Positions 53,601 to 62,255 of a stretch of 64,000 nucleotides of DNA are shown here, piece by piece. The notes under the pieces are model-generated. The model had not been told where the DNA came from. It did not search any database and worked only from the letters and a program-made list of their open reading frames with translations. How positions within the stretch are numbered: position 1 is the stretch's first letter; each line of letters begins with the position of its first letter. The translations under genes and the position numbers were made by a program. Source of the DNA: Saprospiraceae bacterium (GTDB lineage Bacteria; Bacteroidota; Bacteroidia; Chitinophagales; Saprospiraceae); NCBI GenBank assembly GCA_016715985.1, contig JADJXD010000001.1, positions 2,976,001 to 3,040,000 of the forward strand. Reading direction: 5' to 3'.

Positions 53601-54764
53601 TTAATTAAAATAGTCCTTCATTCGTTCAAAAAATCCTTTTTCTCCATCCTCGGGTTTAGGATTAAAATTAGACATATTACGCATGCTTTCAAGCAAAGCT
53701 ATTTCGTTCTCTTCGAGCTTTTTAGGTGTCCAGATATTGACATTGATCAGTTGGTCTCCTTTGCCATAAGCTTGTACGGAAGGCAATCCTTTACCTTTCA
53801 ATCTGAATATCTTACCAGCTTGTGTTCCGGGCGGAATTTTTACTTTTACTTTTCCGGATAAGGTAGGTACTTCTGACGTTGTCCCTAATGCTGCATCTGC
53901 AAAATTTAGAAACAATTCATAAATAACATTCTGGTTGTCCCTGCTGAAGAGTTCGTGGGTTTTTTCTTCTATACTGATGAGTAAATCTCCGGCAGGCCCG
54001 CCGTTTTGACCAGCATTTCCTTTACCTCTCATCGATAACTGCATACCTTCCTGGACGCCCGCAGGTATTTCTATTTCAATCAATTCTTCTTCTATCGTTC
54101 TGCCTTCACCTCTGCAAGTCGGGCAGTTGGCTGTTATATTTTTTCCGGAACCATTACATTTTGGACATATGGCTGTCGTCTGCATCTGACCCAGGAAGGT
54201 ATTTTTTATTTGTCTGACGTAACCTGACCCATGACAGGTATTGCAATTGCTGACACTGCTTTTATCTTTGGCACCGCTACCACTACAGGTTTTGCAACTT
54301 ACCTGTTTTTTGACTTTTATCTTTTTGGTAACGCCGGATTCGATTTCTTCGAGTGTCAAGCCTACTTTTATTCGAAGGTTGGTACCTTTCTGACCTGTTC
54401 GGCTTCTGCCACCACCCTGACTACCGCCAAAAAATCCTTCAAATGGGCTACCGCCATCTCCAAACACATCACCGAAATGCGAAAAAATATCTTCCATTGT
54501 CATCCCTCCACCTGAGAATCCACCTCTTCCGCCACCCATATTTTCAACACCCGCATGACCATATCTGTCGTATCTCGCTTTTTTATCACCATCACTCAGT
54601 ACTTCGTAAGCTTCGGCTGCCTCTTTGAATTTGTCTTCTGAAGCTTTGTCTCCCGGATTTCTGTCCGGATGATATTGCATCGCTACTTTTCTGTAAGCCT
54701 TCTTGATAGCGCCTTCGTCGGCATTTTTATCAACTCCTAATATTTCGTAATAATCGCGTTTCAT
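53601..54764 (-). CDS. dnaJ: chaperone protein DnaJ
   Basis: A 387-aa Hsp40. It has a J-domain with YHPDRNPGDK near residue 35, then a Gly/Phe-rich region (about 75-125). Four CxxCxGxG zinc repeats follow (CKTCSGSG, CNTCHGSG, CPKCNGSG, CPTCRGEG), then the C-terminal substrate domain. It stimulates DnaK. It lies 51 bases after grpE, so the two form an operon; dnaK is not in the window. Confidence 0.97.
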   Translation of the reverse strand: MKRDYYEILGVDKNADEGAIKKAYRKVAMQYHPDRNPGDKASEDKFKEAAEAYEVLSDGDKKARYDRYGHAGVENMGGGRGGFSGGGMTMEDIFSHFGDVFGDGGSPFEGFFGGSQGGGRSRTGQKGTNLRIKVGLTLEEIESGVTKKIKVKKQVSCKTCSGSGAKDKSSVSNCNTCHGSGYVRQIKNTFLGQMQTTAICPKCNGSGKNITANCPTCRGEGRTIEEELIEIEIPAGVQEGMQLSMRGKGNAGQNGGPAGDLLISIEEKTHELFSRDNQNVIYELFLNFADAALGTTSEVPTLSGKVKVKIPPGTQAGKIFRLKGKGLPSVQAYGKGDQLINVNIWTPKKLEENEIALLESMRNMSNFNPKPEDGEKGFFERMKDYFN

Positions 54765-54815
54765 GCTGAAATTTACATTTGCTTTTAAAATTTACCGCTA
54801 TCGGTTAAGGTTTGT

Positions 54816-55367
54816 TTATTTACCAACTACTACTTTGGCATGCCGAATGATTTTATCATTCAGGATGTAGCCCTTCTCAACGGTATCAATTATTTTGCCA
54901 ACCATATCCTCTGATGGCGCCGGAATATCTGTGATGGCTTCATGAAATTCAGGATCGAAATCTGTATGGGTAGATTCCATCGCTTTGAGCCCTTTTTGTT
55001 CCAGAATGTGATATAGTTTTTGATATACAAGTTGAACGCCTTCACTGAATACCTCGCCGGACTGACCACTTTCAGCACTCTTTTTTGCTCGGTCGAAATC
55101 ATCCAGCACAGGAAGCAATGACTGTAAGGTGTCCTGAGCAGCAGTCTTCAGAATATCAAACCGTTCTTTGATATTTCGCTTTTTGAAATTATCAAATTCC
55201 GCAAAAAGTCGCAGATATTTATCTTTTGACTCTTCCAGTTCGGATTTAAGTGTTTCAATTTCCTGCACTAAATTTTCATCCTGCTCTGTATTTTTGGACT
55301 TTTTATTTTTCTTTCCTTCTTTATCTTCAACCTGATTTGACATAAAATCTATTATTTTGTTTAGCAT
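54816..55367 (-). CDS. grpE: nucleotide exchange factor GrpE
   Basis: A 183-aa DnaK nucleotide exchange factor. A long helix (ETLKSELEESKDKYLRLFAEFDNFKKRNIKER) precedes the C-terminal beta domain with GYILNDKIIRHAKVVV. An acidic/Lys-rich N-terminus is normal. A second ATG at residue 9 (55343) is also possible. It is the promoter-proximal gene of grpE-dnaJ. No CIRCE-type inverted repeat was noticed upstream. Confidence 0.95.
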   Translation of the reverse strand: MLNKIIDFMSNQVEDKEGKKNKKSKNTEQDENLVQEIETLKSELEESKDKYLRLFAEFDNFKKRNIKERFDILKTAAQDTLQSLLPVLDDFDRAKKSAESGQSGEVFSEGVQLVYQKLYHILEQKGLKAMESTHTDFDPEFHEAITDIPAPSEDMVGKIIDTVEKGYILNDKIIRHAKVVVGK

Positions 55368-55451
55368 TAAATATAAATAGCAATTTTTTTGCCATTTACT
55401 TTTTTAGTCAAAATGGCAGTAAATTCTGTCTTCTTTATGAAAATTTGTCTT

Positions 55452-55985
55452 TTACTCGATGGTCCGGGCTGCCAGAAAAGCCTTTATTTCACTCAAACTT
55501 TGATTTACGGAAATTATCTTACCATCAGGTCCGATCAGATATTTAGTGGGTATTTTTTTTACACCATACAATAGTGCGATTTCACCACTAAACTTTTGAT
55601 CTTCAATAATATGGTAGGGCCAGTCTAAACCATCTTTTTCTATTGCATTGATCCAGCTTTGTCTTTTTGTCTCCAATCCTACACTCACGATGGTGAACCC
55701 TTCTGCATCTGAAAGTTTTTTTCCTTTGAATTCATTATAGAGTGCCTTCAATTCAGGATTTTCTGCCCGGCATGGTCCGCACCAGGAGCCCCAGAAGTCC
55801 AACAAAACATATTGCTCTCTCAGTGATTGCATTTCCAAAATTTCTCCTGACAAAGTGGTTGCCGTAAAATTTTTGACGTTTTCCCCTGCTTTGAATTTAG
55901 GCAAACGATATATATAATTAGCAATATATCCCAGTATGAGTAATGCCAGAATAATATTTAAAATATTGGAAAAATTGAGTTTCAT
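55452..55985 (-). CDS. TlpA-family thioredoxin-like protein, membrane-anchored
   Basis: A 177-aa periplasmic oxidoreductase with an N-terminal membrane anchor (IILALLILGYIANYI) and a thioredoxin domain with WGSWCGPCRAE and cis-Pro in IPTKYLIGPDG. It belongs to the AhpC/TSA-TlpA group, which reduces disulfides, often for cytochrome c or envelope repair. It stands 84 bases from grpE on the same strand. Confidence 0.88.
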   Translation of the reverse strand: MKLNFSNILNIILALLILGYIANYIYRLPKFKAGENVKNFTATTLSGEILEMQSLREQYVLLDFWGSWCGPCRAENPELKALYNEFKGKKLSDAEGFTIVSVGLETKRQSWINAIEKDGLDWPYHIIEDQKFSGEIALLYGVKKIPTKYLIGPDGKIISVNQSLSEIKAFLAARTIE

Positions 55986-56056
55986 GAATGGGTTTTCTTG
56001 GATAATATATTCGTAAAATGGCTATGTAAAAATATCTAAATTGCTTAATCCTAACT

Positions 56057-56563
56057 TTAACTGATGGACTCAAAATATCCCGTTTTTTTATTTTTGACGA
56101 CTTTGTCCCAGTGAAAGAATTTGCCGTTCATGACAACATATACACCGTGTGGCAATACCTGCGCAAATGCTAAAGAACTTCCCAGATTAAAAAAACCATC
56201 TGATGAAGTACCAAATGCATACGGTATCATTGCTCCGGTTAAAATAATTGTCTTAGGTATCTGGTGAACGGCAATTGCACTCGCGGTCTTAACAATCGTA
56301 TCTGTTCCGTGCGTAATGATGATTTTATCGAAATCTGATTTTTTGCAGCTGTAAATGATGATTTCACGATCTGCTTCTTTCATTTCCAGACTGTCCATCA
56401 TCATCAGTGTTTTAATATCTATATCCAACGTACAGCGTCCACGTTTAAACATTTGGTGGAGATGCGTATCTTTAAAATACAGCTGTCCCGTGATATAATT
56501 ATAGTCTTTGTCAAATGTGCCGCCGGTCACAAAAACCTGTATCTTACTTTCGTTTGAATCCAT
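56057..56563 (-). CDS. single-domain asparaginase-like protein
   Basis: A 168-aa protein equivalent to the N-terminal domain of type I/II asparaginases: VTGGTFDKDYN (catalytic Thr), THGTDT (second Thr, Asp) and ILTGAMIPYAFGTSD-like. It lacks the C-terminal domain of normal 330-aa enzymes. Short versions of this type exist in Bacteroidota and may form dimers. Activity is uncertain. Confidence 0.85.
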   Translation of the reverse strand: MDSNESKIQVFVTGGTFDKDYNYITGQLYFKDTHLHQMFKRGRCTLDIDIKTLMMMDSLEMKEADREIIIYSCKKSDFDKIIITHGTDTIVKTASAIAVHQIPKTIILTGAMIPYAFGTSSDGFFNLGSSLAFAQVLPHGVYVVMNGKFFHWDKVVKNKKTGYFESIS

Positions 56564-56733
56564 TTTTTAGCAATAAGTTATGTATCATAACTCTGTTTTT
56601 AATTTTTTGTTGAGATGCATTTAGAATAATGTATTTTAAAAGGAACTATCGTACCCATCGCAGACCAGTAAATTTTGTTCACAAAATAGTATTGTTCACG
56701 TTTCATGTACACTAAAATAAATGAACATGATGT

Positions 56734-56955
56734 CTATAAATCAATTATGCGGGTTATTTCGTCTTTTAGTAAGTCTGATTGTTTACTACTGTAGCCTAAT
56801 TGTTTAAATACCAACTTACCATCAGGATCAAACAACAAAAAATAAGGAGTACCTTGAATGTCATTTTTAAATAGATGATCAGTATAATCCACAAGGTGTC
56901 TGTCAGCTTTTTTTATTACCAAATCTGAGTCGTATAGCTTTTCAAAATCAATCAT
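56734..56955 (-). CDS. short thioredoxin-fold protein lacking the CxxC half
   Basis: A 73-aa sequence resembling the second half of a TlpA domain: IQGTPYFLLFDPDGKLVFK with the cis-Pro. The first half with CxxC is missing. Its ATG overlaps the stop of the previous gene as TGATG, a coupling signal that argues it is translated. It may be a remnant or a structural partner. Confidence 0.55.
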   Translation of the reverse strand: MIDFEKLYDSDLVIKKADRHLVDYTDHLFKNDIQGTPYFLLFDPDGKLVFKQLGYSSKQSDLLKDEITRIIDL

Positions 56956-57140
56956 CAAGGAATTTTGGATAACTTCTCTTTTACCTTTTTATATATTGTA
57001 TAATAGAAAAAAAAGATTGCAATAAAAGCTAAACCTAAACAGAAATGTCGGAGATTAGATTCAGGATAATCAATCCCAAATATTATTGCCAAAAAAATTG
57101 CAAATAAAGCAATAATAAAATATGTGATTATTAATTTCAT
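56955..57140 (-). CDS. small two-TM membrane protein (61 aa)
   Basis: Two hydrophobic segments (about residues 3-22 and 35-48), then a basic tail (KKVKEKLSKIP). It lies 18 bases after the lipoprotein gene and overlaps the thioredoxin-fold frame, so all three are probably one operon. No family was recognised. Confidence 0.55.
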   Translation of the reverse strand: MKLIITYFIIALFAIFLAIIFGIDYPESNLRHFCLGLAFIAIFFFYYTIYKKVKEKLSKIP

Positions 57141-57158
57141 GGTTAAAATAATTAAAAA

Positions 57159-57782
57159 TTAAAAATATAATACCGCGAAATCCACCAACAAACCATTTTC
57201 ATTAAGTATAGGAACATTTGGTGGTCCAGTCCCTGTATCACAACAATAATACAAAGCCACAGCATAATACGCTAATTCACAAGGTAAAAATCCACATGCA
57301 ACTTGCATCTCTGGGTTATCACCTGTATAATCTTCAATAAACTTATACCAAGCTTTAAACTCCTTTCTTGAGCAACAAGGCCGTTCAGATTCCACACCAT
57401 CTTCACTATCAAGATAGATGATTTCTGTATTTCTTGATGAGTCTATTACTAGCAAATGCCTTATTGGTGCTTCAACATATTCAATTTTATCAATTCCGGA
57501 GACACCTTCAACTTTATAAATATTATTCGACAAAGACTTGATAAAAATACTATCTTCATCAATAGTCATTTGCATCTTAATATTTATTGAGTCAACCACA
57601 ATATTTATTGAATTTGAAGACCTAGTATTCAATTTTAAATTTTCTCCATAATCTTCTTGTTCTAAGTCAGCTTGGAAATCACATGAAGATATTCCAATAA
57701 TGAATAAAAAAATTATAAAAGATAGTGGTCTTTTACAAACATCTAATAAGCCTACTGTTTTGTAGTTTGTTACGAATTTCAT
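57159..57782 (-). CDS. Cys-rich lipoprotein of unknown function
   Basis: A 207-aa lipoprotein (signal ending GISSC). The C-terminal third is unusual in its cysteine and aromatic content: CCSRKEFKAW, VACGFLPCELAYYAVALYYCCDTG. Disulfides are expected in the periplasm. The ATG at 57782 is preferred; the upstream extension reads through an AT repeat and is not real coding. It is followed by a small membrane protein and a thioredoxin-fold piece, which would fit a thiol-related unit. Confidence 0.7.
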   Translation of the reverse strand: MKFVTNYKTVGLLDVCKRPLSFIIFLFIIGISSCDFQADLEQEDYGENLKLNTRSSNSINIVVDSINIKMQMTIDEDSIFIKSLSNNIYKVEGVSGIDKIEYVEAPIRHLLVIDSSRNTEIIYLDSEDGVESERPCCSRKEFKAWYKFIEDYTGDNPEMQVACGFLPCELAYYAVALYYCCDTGTGPPNVPILNENGLLVDFAVLYF

Positions 57783-57810
57783 ATTAAGTTGTTTTAATTG
57801 TTTAAGGCAA

Positions 57811-57838
57811 CAATATATATATATATATATATAACCAA
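57811..57838 (-). promoter_or_regulatory. candidate promoter with AT-repeat spacer
   Basis: Minus-strand TTG (forward 57836-57838), 18 bases, then TATATTG (forward 57811-57817, one T short of consensus). The spacer is almost entirely part of an (AT)10 tract at 57813-57833. Loss or gain of AT units would change the spacing between the boxes. Confidence 0.4.
57813..57833. repeat. AT dinucleotide repeat, about ten units
   Basis: An uninterrupted alternating AT tract of 20-21 bases directly upstream of the Cys-rich lipoprotein gene. It is prone to slippage during replication. Confidence 0.9.
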
Positions 57839-58001
57839 TGCAAATGTTCATCATTATTAACAATATATTAACACTTTAATTGTTTTAGGTGACAATAATG
57901 TATATGGACTATTCCTTACAAAATTAAACACCTAAAAGCCATCTAATTACAATTCTGTATTTTTTAAAACATACATTTTGTTATAATAATTACTTACAAA
58001 C

Positions 58002-59543
58002 TCACAAAGGCATATTCCCATGCTTCCGATAGCGGCTTTCCACTTTCTTATTTTCCAGCATAGCAAATGCCTTGATAAGCTTTCTTCGGGTATCGCGGGG
58101 CTCTATCACTTCATCGATAAAACCTCGGGCTGCTGCTCTGTAGGGGTTCGCAAATTTACCCTGATATTCAGCTTCTTTTTCTGCAAGTTTCTGTGCGGGA
58201 TTTTCTGCTTTGCTGATTTCATTTTTAAAAATAATTTCGCTTGCCCCTTTTGCTCCCATGACGGCAATTTCGGCTGTTGGCCAGGCATAATTCAAATCTG
58301 CACCGATATGCTTTGAATTCATGACGTCATACGCACCACCATACGCTTTTCGGGTGATCACAGTCACTCTTGGAACGGTCGCATCACTAAAGGCATAAAG
58401 CAGTTTTGCCCCATTCACAATGATACCATTCCACTCCTGATCCGTCCCCGGCAAAAATCCCGGCACATCCACCAAAACCAATAATGGAATATTAAAACAA
58501 TCACAAAACCGAACAAATCTTGCCCCTTTCTTTGAACTGTCCACATCCAGGACACCCGCCAATGAATAGGGCTGATTTGCCACGATACCAATACTTCTTC
58601 CTGCCAGTCTTGCAAAACCTACCACGATATTGTCTGCATATTTTTCATGTATTTCAAAAAAACTATCTGCATCTATAATTCCGTCAATCACTTCTTTGAT
58701 GTCATAAGGTTGCATACTGCTTTCAGGGATGATATCATTCAATATATCTCTGTATTCGTCACCGGTCTCGTATTCGATTTTTTGAGGAAGTTCATTGCAA
58801 TTTTGGGGTAGATAGCTTAAAAGTTTTTTAATCTTTTCTATACAATCCAGATCATTAGCAGCAGTAAGATGCGTAACACCACTTTTGGTGGAATGAGTAG
58901 AAGCCCCTCCCAGATCTTCTGAACTTACTTCTTCATTAGTTACAGTCTTAACGACATTGGGGCCCGTCACAAACATATAGGACGTCTCTTCTACCATCAG
59001 AATAAAGTCTGTGATAGCAGGAGAATAAACTGCACCGCCTGCACATGGTCCCATGATTGCAGAGATCTGAGGGATGATACCTGATGACTTTGTATTTCTG
59101 TAAAAAATATCTGCATAACCTCCCAGACTATTGACACCTTCCTGAATTCTGGCACCGCCTGAATCATTTAGTCCAATAATCGGAGCTCCGTTTTGCATCG
59201 CCATATCCATTATTTTACAGATCTTCTCTGCATGTGTCTCTGAAAGTGCTCCGCCAAATACCGTAAAATCCTGTGCATAAACATACACTAATCTGCCATG
59301 TATCGAGCCATAACCCGTGATAACCCCATCACCGGGAAACTGCTGATTTTCCATCCCGAAATCATGCGATCTGTGTTCTTTGAGCATATCGATTTCTTCA
59401 AAAGATGACCTGTCAAGAAGTAGTGTAAGTCGCTCACGGGCTGTCAGTTTGCCTTTTTCATGTTGTTTTTGAATACGGTCTTCACCTCCGCCCAGAAGGG
59501 CTTTTTTCTTTTTTAATCTTAGCTGATCAATTTTTTCTGACAT
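58002..59543 (-). CDS. pccB: acyl-CoA carboxylase carboxyltransferase subunit (propionyl-CoA type)
   Basis: A 513-aa carboxyltransferase subunit. It has ARERLTLLLD and GGALSETHAEKICKIMDMA early. GLNDSGGARIQEGVNSLGG forms the first oxyanion pocket, and VPGFLPGTDQEWNGII and TRKAYGGAYDVM form the second. It moves carboxyl groups from biotin to an acyl-CoA, probably propionyl-CoA. No biotin carboxylase or carrier subunit is nearby. It is divergent from ykuK. Confidence 0.93.
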   Translation of the reverse strand: MSEKIDQLRLKKKKALLGGGEDRIQKQHEKGKLTARERLTLLLDRSSFEEIDMLKEHRSHDFGMENQQFPGDGVITGYGSIHGRLVYVYAQDFTVFGGALSETHAEKICKIMDMAMQNGAPIIGLNDSGGARIQEGVNSLGGYADIFYRNTKSSGIIPQISAIMGPCAGGAVYSPAITDFILMVEETSYMFVTGPNVVKTVTNEEVSSEDLGGASTHSTKSGVTHLTAANDLDCIEKIKKLLSYLPQNCNELPQKIEYETGDEYRDILNDIIPESSMQPYDIKEVIDGIIDADSFFEIHEKYADNIVVGFARLAGRSIGIVANQPYSLAGVLDVDSSKKGARFVRFCDCFNIPLLVLVDVPGFLPGTDQEWNGIIVNGAKLLYAFSDATVPRVTVITRKAYGGAYDVMNSKHIGADLNYAWPTAEIAVMGAKGASEIIFKNEISKAENPAQKLAEKEAEYQGKFANPYRAAARGFIDEVIEPRDTRRKLIKAFAMLENKKVESRYRKHGNMPL

Positions 59544-59670
59544 CAGGTTTTATTTATTGAATGCAAAAATGAAAAAAAATAATGTATTAATAGTTATCGT
59601 ACATCTCTGTTTTCAGCAAGACATTAAATCCGTTGAAACATCTTTTTATCTAAATATAAATTAATTAATG

Positions 59671-59719
59671 TATAGTTAACTATAAATCATTGACATGTAT
59701 ATAAATATGAATTAAATTG
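59671..59719 (+). promoter_or_regulatory. promoter of ykuK-like gene with palindrome
   Basis: The perfect palindrome TATAGTTAACTATA (59671-59684) lies just before TTGACA (59690-59695). TAAATTG (59713-59719) is 20 bases after TTG, one T short of the -7 consensus. The palindrome also lies 128 bases before the carboxyltransferase start on the other strand. Confidence 0.5.
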
Positions 59720-59742
59720 CATAAAATTTAAACTAAAACAAA

Positions 59743-60213
59743 ATGGAATGGCGAAAATTAAACGGAGAAAAAATTTTACTTCCGATTGAAGCAGAAGTGG
59801 AAACTGCTATCCTAAGGGAAAAAGCAGCAGGACACAGACTGAAAATTTGTATCGGTTCTGATTCGCAGGTAAAAGGTCATCTGACAGAGTTTGCTACAGT
59901 TATTGTTTTTCTCAGAGAAAAGAAAGGCGGTTTCATGTTCATTGCAAATGAAAGGACATTGAATAAAATGAGCATCAAAGAAAGAATGATTACAGAAGTA
60001 TCAAAATCTGTAAATATTGCTTACAGCCTTTGTGAAATATTGGATGAGCATGATGTAGAACTGGAAGTACATGCAGATATCAATACGGATCCTGCTTTTA
60101 AATCCAACGTAGCACTCAAAGACGCAATGGGCTATATTTTAGGTATGGGCTTTGTCTTCAAGGCCAAACCGGATGCTTTTGCAAGTTCTTATTGTGCTGA
60201 CAAGATGGTTTAA
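59743..60213 (+). CDS. YkuK-type RNase H-like protein (DUF458)
   Basis: A 156-aa protein of the YkuK/DUF458 family, with an RNase H-like fold around ICIGSDSQVKGHLTEFATVIVF and VELEVHADINTDPAFKS. Acidic residues in GSDSQ and HADIN could bind metal. The function is unknown; RNA or DNA metabolism is inferred. It stands alone between divergent and convergent neighbours. Confidence 0.85.
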   Translation: MEWRKLNGEKILLPIEAEVETAILREKAAGHRLKICIGSDSQVKGHLTEFATVIVFLREKKGGFMFIANERTLNKMSIKERMITEVSKSVNIAYSLCEILDEHDVELEVHADINTDPAFKSNVALKDAMGYILGMGFVFKAKPDAFASSYCADKMV

Positions 60214-60239
60214 GACATTACTTCACCGTAAATAGAAAA

Positions 60240-61478
60240 TCAGGCAGCAATTCGTTTTTTGATATTGCTTTTGTTGATTTTGTCTTCTACATAAATCTTG
60301 TCCACCGTAAATTCTCTGATATCTTTTTGAGAAGGTAATTCAAACATTGCATCTGTTAAAACCGCCTCGCACAATGACCGGAGTCCTCTGGCTCCCAATT
60401 TATACTCAAGGGCTTTATCGGCAATAAATGCAATGGCATCTTCCGTAAAGTGAAGTTTAATACCTTCGAGCTCAAACAATTTACTGTATTGCTTCAAAAG
60501 TGCATTTTTAGGTTCTGTCAGAATAGCAATCAATGTCTCGATATCTAATGGTTCCAGATATGTCAACACCGGAAGTCTGCCGATAAGCTCAGGTATCAGT
60601 CCATAATTTTTAAGATCCTGGTGAGTAATGTATTGCAGGAGATTATCCCGATCCACCAATTCTTTTGCTTCGTGATTATATCCTATGATTTGAGTATTGA
60701 GTCTTCTGCTGATAATTTTTTCGATTCCTGCAAATGCTCCCCCTACCATAAAAAGGATATTGGAAGTATCTACTTTTATCATTTTTTGTTCCGGATGTTT
60801 TCTTCCGCCGTGTGGGGGAACGTTTACTTCGGTTCCTTCCAGCATTTTTAACAGTGCCTGCTGAACACCTTCACCACTTACATCTCTCGTGATGGAAGGA
60901 TTATCACTTTTTCGGGCAATTTTATCAATTTCATCAATATAAACAATCCCACGTTGTGCAGCATCCACATCATAATCACAAGCCTGAAGAAGCCTGCTGA
61001 GCATACTTTCCACATCTTCGCCTACATATCCGGCTTCTGTAAATACAGTTGCGTCAACTATGGCAAAAGGAACATCCAAAAATTTTGCAATTGTTTTTGC
61101 GAGTAGGGTTTTGCCTGTCCCGGTTTCACCCACAAGGATGATATTAGACTTTTCAAGTTCTATATCATCTTTACTGTTGTTATTCAATCTTTTATAGTGA
61201 TTGTAAACGGCAACGGAAAGATATTTTTTTGCTTCTGTCTGACCAATGACATACTGATCCAAAAAGGTTTTGATTTCAGCTGGTGTGATTGCAGATTGAA
61301 TAGAAAAATTATCTTTTTTTCCGGAAGGTTTGGTTTTCAGTTCTTCATTGATAATATCATATGCCTGTTCTACACATGTTTCGCAGATGTGACCGTCGAT
61401 TCCGGCGATTAACATCAGAGAATCTCTTTTGTCTTTACCACAAAACGAACATTTGATACTTTCCTTATATTTTGACAC
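60240..61478 (-). CDS. clpX: ATP-dependent Clp protease ATP-binding subunit ClpX
   Basis: A 412-aa AAA+ unfoldase. The N-terminal zinc domain has Cys10, Cys13, Cys32 and Cys35. Walker A is GETGTGKT, Walker B is GIVYIDEIDK, and there is LIPELIGRLPVL with LGARGLRS as the sensor-2 region. It threads substrates into ClpP. It lies 43 bases after clpP on the same strand, in the usual tig-clpP-clpX order. Confidence 0.97.
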   Translation of the reverse strand: MSKYKESIKCSFCGKDKRDSLMLIAGIDGHICETCVEQAYDIINEELKTKPSGKKDNFSIQSAITPAEIKTFLDQYVIGQTEAKKYLSVAVYNHYKRLNNNSKDDIELEKSNIILVGETGTGKTLLAKTIAKFLDVPFAIVDATVFTEAGYVGEDVESMLSRLLQACDYDVDAAQRGIVYIDEIDKIARKSDNPSITRDVSGEGVQQALLKMLEGTEVNVPPHGGRKHPEQKMIKVDTSNILFMVGGAFAGIEKIISRRLNTQIIGYNHEAKELVDRDNLLQYITHQDLKNYGLIPELIGRLPVLTYLEPLDIETLIAILTEPKNALLKQYSKLFELEGIKLHFTEDAIAFIADKALEYKLGARGLRSLCEAVLTDAMFELPSQKDIREFTVDKIYVEDKINKSNIKKRIAA

Positions 61479-61521
61479 TTCGCTGAAATTTATATGATGA
61501 AATTAGATCCGGTTTTAAAAA

Positions 61522-62232
61522 TTACTTCTCAGATTTTCTGGGATTCATTTTGTCCAATACCTCGTCCACCAGTCCATAAGTTTTTGCTTCATGTGCCGTC
61601 ATCCAATTATCTCTTTCTGAATCTTTATTGATCTCTTCAGAAGTCTTTCCGGTGTGTAATGCCAGAATATCATATAATTCGTCTCTTAATTGTTTGATTA
61701 ATTTATATGATATCTCCATATCCGTAAACTGGCCCTGCATACCACCGGAAGGCTGATGTATCATTACTCTTGAATGCGGAAGGCAGGTTCTTTTTCCGTT
61801 TTTTCCGGCAGCCAGCAACACTGCTCCCATAGATGCGGCAAGACCTGTACATATAGTTGCAACATCCGGAGCTACATATTGCATTGTGTCATAGATGCCC
61901 ATCCCATCAATTACAGATCCACCCGGACTATTTATAAACATTTGTATGTCTCTTTTCGGATCAGTTGATTCTAAAAAAAGCAGTTGTGCCTGAATGACAT
62001 TGGCAACATAATCATTGACCGGAACGCCCATAAATATGATACGGTCCATCATTAATCTTGAAAAAACGTCCATTCCCACAATGTTCATCTGACGCTCCTC
62101 TATTACTTGTGGTGTAAAACCATTTATATTCGGAACGGATGTCTCCATGTACTTATCCAAATGCATACTACTCATCCCTAAATGCCCAACTGCGTATTTT
62201 CTAAATTCATTTTTTGCTATCATTGATTTCAA
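61522..62232 (-). CDS. clpP: ATP-dependent Clp protease proteolytic subunit ClpP
   Basis: A 236-aa serine peptidase with Ser134 in GLAASMGAVLL and His159 in RVMIHQPSGG; the catalytic Asp follows in the domain. About 40 residues precede the usual ClpP start region and may be a leader processed off. It follows the trigger-factor gene by 23 bases. Confidence 0.96.
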   Translation of the reverse strand: MKSMIAKNEFRKYAVGHLGMSSMHLDKYMETSVPNINGFTPQVIEERQMNIVGMDVFSRLMMDRIIFMGVPVNDYVANVIQAQLLFLESTDPKRDIQMFINSPGGSVIDGMGIYDTMQYVAPDVATICTGLAASMGAVLLAAGKNGKRTCLPHSRVMIHQPSGGMQGQFTDMEISYKLIKQLRDELYDILALHTGKTSEEINKDSERDNWMTAHEAKTYGLVDEVLDKMNPRKSEK

Positions 62233-62255
62233 TTTTTCTTTAATAACAAAGATTA

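Noticed and set aside
57783..57863. N-terminal extension of the Cys-rich lipoprotein through the AT repeat
   Set aside because: It translates the repeat into alternating Ile/Tyr, and a proper lipoprotein signal starts at the ATG at 57782.
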